The translations under genes were made by a program, and so were the position numbers. From Bacteroides helcogenes P 36-108 (GTDB lineage: Bacteria > Bacteroidota > Bacteroidia > Bacteroidales > Bacteroidaceae), in contig NC_014933.1 of the NCBI RefSeq assembly GCF_000186225.1, forward strand, positions 2,852,001 to 2,916,000: 64,000 nucleotides of DNA, read 5' to 3'. A model generated the notes under the pieces. That model was not told the DNA's origin, made no database searches, and saw only the letters and a list, made by a program, of their open reading frames with translations. Below, in pieces: positions 37,297 to 44,835 of this stretch (positions are counted from its first letter, which is position 1; each line of letters starts with the position of its first letter).

Positions 37297-37325
37297 ATCC
37301 CAGTTTACAATAAACTGGGATATTT
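37297..37325 (+). terminator. Terminator of the PepSY-like gene
   Basis: ATCCCAGTTTA (37297-37307) pairs with TAAACTGGGAT (37311-37321) around a 3-base loop and is followed by a T-rich tail (ATTTTT). Confidence 0.8.
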
Positions 37326-37333
37326 TTAGGACC

Positions 37334-37389
37334 TAACTGATAATAAATAAGAGATAGTTAACAGGCTATCTCTTGTTTATTATCAGTTA
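37334..37389. repeat. Long imperfect hairpin
   Basis: Arms 37334-37357 and 37366-37389 pair over 24 bp with one U-G wobble and an 8-base loop. It lies only 9 bp after the preceding terminator, in the 308-bp space before the urea transporter. No gene is seen there. Confidence 0.75.
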
Positions 37390-37534
37390 AGTCTTATTAT
37401 GCTGAGTATTATAGATACAGAATTATATAGCAAATAGAAATCGCTTTTATACAAAAGGCTCCCAACCGTTATCAATCAGACTAAGGCGTTTTCTGGAAAT
37501 ATCAACGATAACAGGTTACTATATACCCACTTTT

Positions 37535-37564
37535 TTGTATTTAGACTGGCATTTATTATATTTG
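37535..37564 (+). promoter_or_regulatory. Promoter of the urea transporter
   Basis: TTG (37535-37537), 19-bp gap and TATATTTG (37557-37564) match the Bacteroides consensus, about 20 bp before the ATG at 37585. Confidence 0.8.
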
Positions 37565-37584
37565 CCTCGTAAAAACAATATGTT

Positions 37585-38430
37585 ATGTATAAAAATATTT
37601 TAATATTAGGACGCGGGATAGGCCAAGTCATGTTCCAGAACAATGCTGCCTCAGGTGGATTGATGCTAATAGGCATTGCCTGCAATTCATGGCAACTTGC
37701 AATACTATCAGTAATTGGCACATTGTTTAGCACAATGGCTGCTTCATTGTTTGGCTATGATAAAGAAGAAATCAGTAACGGCTTATACGGTTTTAATGGA
37801 GCATTAGTAGGAATTGCAATCGGTGTCTTTTGGGAGATCAATATTATATCTATGCTATTACTCGTTTCAGGATCTGTGTTGTCCGTATGGATTGCCGGAT
37901 TATTTCGTCATCAAAGCAAACTACCGGGACTGACAGCACCGTTTGTTCTTGTCATATGGTTGCTCCTTATTGTATTTCATTACCTGCTTCCTGCTTTATT
38001 GTTGCCTCCATCTGCAAACAGTTCTGAATCTGCAATAAAGTTTATCCATTCATTAGGTTTAAGCATTGGCCAAGTTATGTTTCAAGGAAATGTACTTTCC
38101 GGATTATTCTTCTTTTTAGGGATTTTGATAAATTCACGCTTGAATGCCGTATATACTATACTTGGAGCAATTCTTCCCTTATTCATGGTATTACATCCAC
38201 ATACTGACCTTGAAATATGGAACTCCGGACTTTTGGGATATAACGGAGTACTTTGTGCCATAGCTTTAGGGGACAAAACATTAAAAGGAGGAATACAAGC
38301 CGGATTTTCCGTAATGCTATCTGTGGTCTTGCAAATAGTTGGTATGCAAATAGGAATAGTGACTTTAACGGCTCCTTTTGTTATTTCTGTGTGGGTCACT
38401 ATGCTTTTGTCATCACATATGAAAAAGTAG
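37585..38430 (+). CDS. Urea transporter (UT/SLC14 family)
   Basis: An inner-membrane protein of 281 residues with about ten hydrophobic segments arranged as two homologous halves. Each half begins with a GQVMFQxN segment (GIGQVMFQNNAASG and SIGQVMFQGNVLSG). Each also carries the family's pore signature (NGLYGFNGALVGIAIG and GLLGYNGVLCAIALG) and an LTAPFV motif. UT proteins form trimeric channels for passive urea passage. No urease genes occur in the window, so the fate of the urea is not shown. The gene has its own promoter and stands between the two paralogous small RNA loci. Confidence 0.9.
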   Translation: MYKNILILGRGIGQVMFQNNAASGGLMLIGIACNSWQLAILSVIGTLFSTMAASLFGYDKEEISNGLYGFNGALVGIAIGVFWEINIISMLLLVSGSVLSVWIAGLFRHQSKLPGLTAPFVLVIWLLLIVFHYLLPALLLPPSANSSESAIKFIHSLGLSIGQVMFQGNVLSGLFFFLGILINSRLNAVYTILGAILPLFMVLHPHTDLEIWNSGLLGYNGVLCAIALGDKTLKGGIQAGFSVMLSVVLQIVGMQIGIVTLTAPFVISVWVTMLLSSHMKK

Positions 38431-38584
38431 GAAAGTTTCTATTTACTAAGAAAGCCCCGACCATTACTGACCGGAGCCAAGACACTTATCAAAGGATAAG
38501 CAAGACTTCTACATCTCACACAACAAAAAATGCAGAAAAATGTTCCGATAATCGGGATAAATAAATATGTCCAATCCTTCAGAT

Positions 38585-38723
38585 TATACCTACTTTTAGC
38601 TATTGTAGAATCATTATAAATTCAAGAAATTTGCAAACTCATAAAAAATAGTTATTAGACTATGACAGTCGTTTGTTATAGAATCCCGCTTCACGATGAG
38701 ATATTGGGAAGCGGGATTTTTTA
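38585..38723 (+). ncRNA. Small RNA copy B (paralogue of 36605-36749)
   Basis: Upstream block TATACCTACTTTTAG (38585-38599), TTG (38603-38605), 20-bp gap and GAAATTTG (38626-38633) form a slightly degenerate promoter. The predicted RNA runs from about 38640 to the terminator TCCCGCTTC/GAAGCGGGA (38684-38716) followed by T6, about 84 nt. The loop ATGAGATATTG is identical to that of copy A, and the stem differs by one compensatory base pair. A reading frame of 93 codons crosses this hairpin (38662-38943), but it has no recognisable similarity and is not called. Confidence 0.65.
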
Positions 38724-39059
38724 TTGGGACAGGATGATGGCTGACATAAATGCAGATAGCACTGAAAGCCACCATTTTTCCGTGGGTCACTTCATTCTTT
38801 CCATGCAATATGATTGTTTCTATTTCGCACTGCAAAAGTTAGACAGCTTTTCTGCATCGTCTGTCTCTAAAGTATACAAAGATACTTTTTTGTTTTTGTG
38901 TACTTTAAAAGAAAGTTATATTCTTAAAGTTGAAGCTTTATGAAATGAGGAGGATAATTACTTTCCTCCTCATTTTATAGTATTATTAGACTATAGAGCT
39001 TTCCCTTTCACAGAGTAAAGGATGAGACAGCTCTATTTTAACTTTTATTGCAAAAAATA
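38724..39059. other. Gene-poor interval with hairpin
   Basis: No gene is supported. A hairpin AATGAGGAGG/CCTCCTCATT (38944-38974) with a short T tail may terminate transcripts from either side, including the NlpE-like operon that ends at 39060. Confidence 0.5.
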
Positions 39060-39512
39060 TTACTGTCTTTTCAATATATATTGCTCTGAAAGTTCTCCAC
39101 TGTTGATCGTTCCTATACTGTCAGACAACGCAACTGCACCATCAAGAACTTTGTAATATGTTTTGTCTCCTGATGAAGGAGTTACTAATTCTATGATATT
39201 CTCACCTACTATGTTATAAATACCACTTTCTTCAAAGATACCATTTTTTTTCCCCAGATATTCACTCCGCAGATCGTAAGTTGTATCACTATTGATTTTC
39301 AGTGTCGTTTTGATACCACCGCAATCAGCACAAGGTAATGTGCCTTCATAGGTTCCATAATAATCTTTATTCTTAATATTAGCTATATCCATAGCCACAG
39401 CAGTGCTGTCTTGCTCCTGTTGCGTTGTTTTCTTCTGTGATCCGATACATCCAGATATTACTATTATTATAGTTGCTATTGTTAATAAAAAATTAAATTT
39501 TATCAATTTCAT
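39060..39512 (-). CDS. NlpE-like lipoprotein
   Basis: A 150-residue lipoprotein (lipobox VISGC, Cys22). Its mature part matches the NlpE N-terminal domain: YYGTYEGTLPCADCGGIKTT, with the CxxC pair characteristic of copper-related NlpE proteins, and later ESGIYNIVGENIIEL. In E. coli NlpE senses lipoprotein and copper stress at the outer membrane. As last gene of the operon with a TonB receptor and a His-rich protein, a role in metal handling is inferred. Confidence 0.82.
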   Translation of the reverse strand: MKLIKFNFLLTIATIIIVISGCIGSQKKTTQQEQDSTAVAMDIANIKNKDYYGTYEGTLPCADCGGIKTTLKINSDTTYDLRSEYLGKKNGIFEESGIYNIVGENIIELVTPSSGDKTYYKVLDGAVALSDSIGTINSGELSEQYILKRQ

Positions 39513-39590
39513 AATTCTAAATGTTTGATAATTAATGTGAGGTTATTTATGATTCTCTATAGAGGGCTATTTAATTATAGCAGGAGAGCC

Positions 39591-40607
39591 TTAAAGCCAG
39601 ATTGCTCCTTCTTCAATATCTCCTGCCTTAAAGGTATAAGTTATGAATTCTTCAAGTGCTTCTTTCCATGTAAGGTTGAAAGTTTTCATAATAGAATGCA
39701 CAGTATGGTTACTTTTTTCATCAAGACTATCTTCTTCAATTTGGTTGACATCGGTGTCCTCTTCCACATCAACATACTCCTCCCGACTCCAGAATACCAC
39801 TACCGGAATGCTTAGGTTAATATCCCATGTACCACGCTGAATCAATATTCCGGAAGGCTTGTAGAACGGATCAAAAGTACTTGTTTCCGGGTTGATCTTG
39901 GATTTGTAGCCATGATAAAGACGAATTTTCAAGTCAAATTCTTTGCGGTCTTTCAGAAAACGGATGACTCCTTTCAAACCTATCGGGTTGGTTCCTCCTG
40001 TTATTTCGGCTTCTTTTCCATGTTTGGTCTTGTCCCAGGGGGTAGTGTCCACATAAAGATAGTCCACTAATTTTTGTGGGTCATTGTCATCAGCTTCTGG
40101 CTGTCCATCAAATGTGGGTTTTACATTTTCTGGCGTGAAGAAATGTTGATGAATATTGTCTTGGCCATTTTCTATAAACTGGTTATTCATTAACTCTCCT
40201 TTAGCGTTGTAGTAATAGATAAACATCAGATAAATGGGAGCTGGAGTAAAGTTCTTTCCATTTTTATATTCTCCGTTTTTCTGTACATAGAACTTGTTTT
40301 GGCTACCTTCGGCAAGTGTCCAGCCTTGGCCGGCTTTCAATTCGTAAGTTATTTCCTGAATACGTTTCATGTGTTTGGCCGGAGATTCCGGATTCTGGTG
40401 AGGACCACCGACTTTCTGTATTTCATTCCAATCTGCATGCAAGTGGCATTCCACAAGACGGACAGTCATTTTGGAAGGATCTTCATGCAATTTGTTTTTT
40501 GTCTCGTTTTCAGGAATTACAGGATCTTTGCTGCATGAATTAAATAACAAAGCAAGAGATGTTCCCATCAGGAACATTAATGCGATTTTACATAAGCTTG
40601 TTCTCAT
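39591..40607 (-). CDS. Lipoprotein partner of the TonB receptor
   Basis: A 338-residue lipoprotein (lipobox LFNSC near residue 25). The mature protein contains His-rich pieces (VECHLHADWNEI, GQDNIHQHFFTPEN) that could bind metal, an aromatic-rich centre (IYLMFIYYYNAKGE) and an acidic C-terminal stretch (EEYVDVEEDTDVNQIEEDSL). No family is recognised with certainty. It lies 38 bp downstream of a TonB receptor gene and is probably its surface-exposed ligand-capturing partner; that is inference from position. Confidence 0.72.
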   Translation of the reverse strand: MRTSLCKIALMFLMGTSLALLFNSCSKDPVIPENETKNKLHEDPSKMTVRLVECHLHADWNEIQKVGGPHQNPESPAKHMKRIQEITYELKAGQGWTLAEGSQNKFYVQKNGEYKNGKNFTPAPIYLMFIYYYNAKGELMNNQFIENGQDNIHQHFFTPENVKPTFDGQPEADDNDPQKLVDYLYVDTTPWDKTKHGKEAEITGGTNPIGLKGVIRFLKDRKEFDLKIRLYHGYKSKINPETSTFDPFYKPSGILIQRGTWDINLSIPVVVFWSREEYVDVEEDTDVNQIEEDSLDEKSNHTVHSIMKTFNLTWKEALEEFITYTFKAGDIEEGAIWL

Positions 40608-40645
40608 TTTTTTTATTTATTTGGTTAATAATAATTTGTTATAAA

Positions 40646-42985
40646 TCAAAAAAAGCAGTTCACTCCACAACGTACATCACATCCCATGTCATGCGCATAG
40701 TAGCGTGAACGGTTAGTGTATTCTTTATATTCTTTATTCAAAATATTGTCTGCTGATATCATGAATTGTAGTTTGTATCCGTATTTTACAGGACACTCAA
40801 AGCTGGCATCGAATCCTAAGAGATGATATGCCGGAGGAGTATATGGAATAAGATCCGTATTTGGATCAAACCGGGTCTGTTTTGCCACGAATCGATGTCT
40901 GATACTCAAACGTACTTTGGAGTGCGATTGGGTTTCGTGAAGCCATGAAAGCTCATGGCTGAAACGGGAAGAGGGGATATAAGGAAGATAATTTCCTGTC
41001 GTCTGTTCATTTGCCCGTATAAAAGAGGCAATCAGATGATAATCCCATGAACTTGTGGGCGTGAAGTGAAAGTCAAAATCCATTCCGCGAAAGAAAGCTG
41101 GGGTCTGTTTGTATTGGAATACGGGGTATGCTCCCGAAATAACAGTGATGGTTTCTTTCTTCGGCTCATCATAGATATAGCCGCTTATCCATTGCAGGTA
41201 ACCGTCCATACTAACACTGAATGCCTTGTTGCTGTAACTGATGGAAGATATCCATTTATAGCTCCTTTCGGAGTGCATGGTAGAATCTCCTTTGACAAAC
41301 ATTCCGGATCCAAGTTCATTTCCGTTGCTGTATAATTCATACACATGAGGAGCTCTCCAAGCCAGCCCGAAATTGGTGGTGAGCTTCCATTGGTCAGAAA
41401 AATGGTGATGACCTCCCAAACTGTATGATACGTTATTGAACTTTCTTGTTCCTCCATAGAGACTTCCCGTCCAGTCATAACCACTGGCACGGGTTTCTTG
41501 TCCGTCAAAACGAATACCTGCTTCAATTCCTCCCTTATTGTAATTATACTTCCCGATGCCATATATTCCCATCTGTGTCTCCGTGTAGTTGGGAATAACA
41601 GGAACAATACCTGTTCCTGCCTGACTGTGATTGTCAATGAACATAATTTGTCCCCCAACCTCTGTTTGCCATGAATTATAATTCAATTTCCAGCAGAGAG
41701 AGTTTTGTAATGAGTTTAAGTGTAGGGAAACAGATGGAATGTCGGAACCCAGACGCCGGATGCGATTTTCCTGGCGGTCGTCTTTCTGCCAAGAACTTTG
41801 CCAATGAAGATTTCCTGCATTCCGCATACTGAATTTCATTTTACCAATGGCTGTCTGATGGGTAACTTTTTGATATGGGTAGGTGATACTTCGTGTGAAA
41901 GGATCTGTATGCAGGGGACGTCCCAATCGAATACGTTCCGCCAGCAGATCCTCACTTCCCATTTGGGCACTGAACATTACTCCCGTCTGATTGTAAAAAT
42001 GGCTGTAAAATCCTTCTATTCTTAAACATCCATGGTCATAACCAAGTAAAGCGGAGGTATGATGTTCTCTGGTTCCGGTATTGTTTAGAAGATAGTTTGC
42101 GGTGGAACGGTCTCCTGAATTTGAATATGTCCCCTGTATTCGCCAGGCAAGGTCACGGAGAAAAGAGAAAGTGCCTTCTAACTGTCCGGTCAGCACATAA
42201 CGGTGACCATTACTTCCATAAAGAACGGAAGTCTTTCCTTTTAAGGCTTTCTTTCGGAAAGATAAGGGAGCTTGTTCCATAACAATGATTCCTCCCAAAG
42301 CTTCTGAACCATATCGTACTGCGTCAGAACCTTTTATCACCCTAATGGAACCGTTTCCGTTCATATCCACTTCAGGAGCATGATCAGCTCCCCATTGCTG
42401 ACCTGTCTGACGAGAACCATTGTTAATGATTAATATCCGATTACCATACATTCCCTGGATGACTGGTTTGGCTACTGTTGTCCCCGTACTAATGGAACTT
42501 ACACCGCTGACCTGCTCAAGCAGAGAGGTTAGAGAAGTCCCCAATGCACGATTGATTGCGAAGGATGAAAGATTGCTGCTTACTGTATTCCGAGTTACTC
42601 CGGAGCGCTCACCGGTAATAATGACCTCTTCCAAAATTCTTATCTCTGGAGAAAGACGTACAGTATAGATATTCACCTTTTTGAATGCCCCATTCAAAGA
42701 TATATATTGAGATTTGTACCCCAAACTTCGTACAAGAACTGTGTCCTTGGAATCTGTCTTCTGAGGGATAATGATTGTTCCTTCGGATGAACTGACAAGG
42801 GTTTGATTCTCAAAAAAAATGTAAGCTCCTTCAATCGGACGTCCGGTTTCTTTGTCTATAATCAGCAGTGTCCTATATGTATCTGATTGCTGTCGGTATT
42901 TCTGTGCATGCATATTTGCAGGAAATATTACACATAGCCAGACAATGAATAGACACACATATTGGAAATATGCATAAAATGTCAT
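40646..42985 (-). CDS. TonB-dependent outer-membrane receptor (metal operon)
   Basis: A 779-residue receptor with a signal peptide (cleaved near HAQ, residues 26-28), a carboxypeptidase-like regulatory domain (RTLLIIDKETGRPIEGAYIF), a plug domain (EEVIITGERSGVTRNTV, then LLEQVSGVSSIS and IRVIKGSDAVRYGSEALGG) and a beta-barrel that ends in Phe. It lacks the SusC-type features and has no SusD partner. Neighbours (His-rich protein upstream, His-rich lipoprotein and NlpE-like protein downstream) point to a metal or metal complex as substrate. Copper or zinc is possible but not shown. Confidence 0.9.
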   Translation of the reverse strand: MTFYAYFQYVCLFIVWLCVIFPANMHAQKYRQQSDTYRTLLIIDKETGRPIEGAYIFFENQTLVSSSEGTIIIPQKTDSKDTVLVRSLGYKSQYISLNGAFKKVNIYTVRLSPEIRILEEVIITGERSGVTRNTVSSNLSSFAINRALGTSLTSLLEQVSGVSSISTGTTVAKPVIQGMYGNRILIINNGSRQTGQQWGADHAPEVDMNGNGSIRVIKGSDAVRYGSEALGGIIVMEQAPLSFRKKALKGKTSVLYGSNGHRYVLTGQLEGTFSFLRDLAWRIQGTYSNSGDRSTANYLLNNTGTREHHTSALLGYDHGCLRIEGFYSHFYNQTGVMFSAQMGSEDLLAERIRLGRPLHTDPFTRSITYPYQKVTHQTAIGKMKFSMRNAGNLHWQSSWQKDDRQENRIRRLGSDIPSVSLHLNSLQNSLCWKLNYNSWQTEVGGQIMFIDNHSQAGTGIVPVIPNYTETQMGIYGIGKYNYNKGGIEAGIRFDGQETRASGYDWTGSLYGGTRKFNNVSYSLGGHHHFSDQWKLTTNFGLAWRAPHVYELYSNGNELGSGMFVKGDSTMHSERSYKWISSISYSNKAFSVSMDGYLQWISGYIYDEPKKETITVISGAYPVFQYKQTPAFFRGMDFDFHFTPTSSWDYHLIASFIRANEQTTGNYLPYIPSSRFSHELSWLHETQSHSKVRLSIRHRFVAKQTRFDPNTDLIPYTPPAYHLLGFDASFECPVKYGYKLQFMISADNILNKEYKEYTNRSRYYAHDMGCDVRCGVNCFF

Positions 42986-43091
42986 ACTCTATGAAATTTG
43001 TAATCAAATTATAAATTGTTTGAGATAGTCAAAGGGCACAACACCCCCTTTTTGCATGTCATCTTATAATGCATGCAATCCATGAAAAGGA

Positions 43092-43424
43092 TTATAATAG
43101 TTGGACAGGAGGAGCGCGGAGCGAAAATAGGAAAAAAGTAACAGTAATGTCCTTTTCCTTTTGGATAAGATATTCAACAGGTTTTCCTGTCAGGGTACAA
43201 TTGTACTCATAACTCTCGGCTTCGGTGAATGAAGATAAAGTGAACAGGCAGATAGCACATTTATCAGCAGAATCATGATGAGAATGCTGTTGCTCATCAT
43301 GAGATATACAGGAATCTTCTTTGTGAACATGAAAGGCTTTCACAAAGAAGAAAGGCATTATAGTTAGCAACAATAAGCATGCCACTACGACTCTGTATTT
43401 CTGCTTTTTTCTTGTATTATCCAT
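43092..43424 (-). CDS. Small His/Cys-rich membrane-anchored protein
   Basis: A 110-residue protein with one N-terminal hydrophobic segment (residues 11-30) followed by a metal-like cluster: FHVHKEDSCISHDEQQHSHH, then DSADKCAICLF. It ends SLRAPPVQLL, like other small proteins encoded beside Bacteroidetes metal receptors. It is the first gene of an operon with the TonB receptor and has its own promoter. A periplasmic metal-binding role is inferred. Confidence 0.72.
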   Translation of the reverse strand: MDNTRKKQKYRVVVACLLLLTIMPFFFVKAFHVHKEDSCISHDEQQHSHHDSADKCAICLFTLSSFTEAESYEYNCTLTGKPVEYLIQKEKDITVTFFLFSLRAPPVQLL

Positions 43425-43431
43425 TGAGCCG

Positions 43432-43462
43432 CAAAGATAGCAGATTGTACAATTGTATGCAA
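43432..43462 (-). promoter_or_regulatory. Promoter of the metal operon
   Basis: Minus strand TTG (43460-43462), 20-bp gap, TATCTTTG (43432-43439), 8 bp before the ATG at 43424, a near-leaderless arrangement. Confidence 0.8.
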
Positions 43463-43493
43463 TACCTATAAATGATGATTTTTATAAGTAATT

Positions 43494-43528
43494 AAAAACA
43501 GAAAGCTTATTTGTTAGCTTTCTGTTTC
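43494..43528 (-). terminator. Terminator of the DUF4374 gene
   Basis: AAACAGAAAGC (43496-43506) pairs with GCTTTCTGTTT (43517-43527); on the minus strand it is followed by T-rich sequence. It lies 43 bp after the stop at 43571. Confidence 0.8.
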
Positions 43529-43570
43529 CTGCTTGCCATTCCCTGTTTTTGGGAATTAGTTTATAGAACT

Positions 43571-44806
43571 CTATTTCTTGAAATAATGCAATGACATGGG
43601 ATTTCCTACTGTTTGGATAATCGGTGATGGAGAAATTTTTCCGGATGAAGGATCTAAATAATAAATACCTTTGTGGTTTACCGAAGCATTGGCAATGGAT
43701 AGTCCGTCCTTGTAGTTCGAGACAAGTATGCCATAGCCATTTGATAATTCCAATCCGTCTATCGCTTTTAGCGTTTTTTTGTAAATGTCAAATTCTACAG
43801 CCCTATCAGCAATGGCGGTATGTCCTTGTTCTCCTGGTTTGTAATAGCCGGGCATATTAATGTAGCCATAAGCTTTACCATTACCAATATAGCAAATAGA
43901 AGATATAAATCCTCCGGTTTTTGCTTCACCGATAATTGCTGCATCGGTAATTGTCCAATGATAGGTTGGGTCAAAATCAGTTTCACCCTTCCTTATTCTT
44001 AGAATACCTGCCTTATGCCCTACTACCATGCCAAAATTTCCTAAACAAGAGATGTATATATCTCCTTTTTCATCAATGAAAATAGAATTGGGATCGATAG
44101 GACGTGTCGGTTGAGAGAATCCGCTACTTTTCTCGGAGATCATCTTTACTAATTTATCGGTTTGAGTATCAATAACGGCTACGTCACTTTGTGTATATTC
44201 AGTTGGACTGGTCCAACCTGCTACCATTTGGCTTAGTCCTACAAACAGTAAACCATCTCGCTTTATCATAATTGCCGGATCCGGATTTTTGTCTTTTATG
44301 CCCAGTGAAGTTAAATCAATTTCACCTGTTTTTTGCATGGTTTCAGGGTTAAACACGTAGATTATTCCCAAGCCGGCTAAAGATAAATAGGCTTTTTGAG
44401 AAGATACTTTCACTATACTGTTTGCGCTGTTGTTAGGCGGTAATGCCATTGTTCCATTTTTCTGTAATGTACCGTTAACTCGTGAATATTTTACAAGTTC
44501 GTTTTTAGTATCACCTGCATAGCTTGGAAAGACAAAAATCTCTTCATCAATCACCAAGGGATAAGAACCGCCATAGGGAATAGGAATAGCATTATTGTTA
44601 TCAACTGAAATTGTACCTTCTTTTTCATTAACCAATTGCATATAGGCAGCTCCTGTCATGCCATCTGCATTGGGCATGATAGTAGTTAATAAAAGATTTC
44701 CATTACCCCCGGCTACTGAGGGATTATCCGGATTGTTTTTTTCACATGCCGTAAAGGCTAATGTTGACAAGGCCATTGCTGTAAAAATTGAAATTGTTTT
44801 TTTCAT
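43571..44806 (-). CDS. DUF4374 lipoprotein (XusB-like)
   Basis: A 411-residue lipoprotein (lipobox AFTACEKN, Cys20). The body consists of repeated beta-propeller-like blades (YVFNPETMQKTGEIDLTSLG, VAVIDTQTDKLVKMI, VEFDIYKKTLKAIDG), the layout of DUF4374 proteins. The B. thetaiotaomicron protein XusB, which captures iron-loaded siderophores at the surface and works with the TonB receptor XusA, has this type of fold. Here the gene follows a TonB receptor by 29 bp, so a xenosiderophore or other iron-complex uptake pair is a reasonable inference. A PepSY-type XusC partner is not adjacent. Confidence 0.82.
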   Translation of the reverse strand: MKKTISIFTAMALSTLAFTACEKNNPDNPSVAGGNGNLLLTTIMPNADGMTGAAYMQLVNEKEGTISVDNNNAIPIPYGGSYPLVIDEEIFVFPSYAGDTKNELVKYSRVNGTLQKNGTMALPPNNSANSIVKVSSQKAYLSLAGLGIIYVFNPETMQKTGEIDLTSLGIKDKNPDPAIMIKRDGLLFVGLSQMVAGWTSPTEYTQSDVAVIDTQTDKLVKMISEKSSGFSQPTRPIDPNSIFIDEKGDIYISCLGNFGMVVGHKAGILRIRKGETDFDPTYHWTITDAAIIGEAKTGGFISSICYIGNGKAYGYINMPGYYKPGEQGHTAIADRAVEFDIYKKTLKAIDGLELSNGYGILVSNYKDGLSIANASVNHKGIYYLDPSSGKISPSPIIQTVGNPMSLHYFKK

Positions 44807-44835
44807 TTTTTTTGCTTTGAGGTTTATTTACTATG

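Noticed and set aside
38662..38943. 93-codon frame downstream of the urea transporter
   Set aside because: Starts inside the small RNA B terminator hairpin, has no recognisable similarity and no promoter of its own; the RNA explanation fits better. The hairpin just after its stop (38944) leaves a small doubt.
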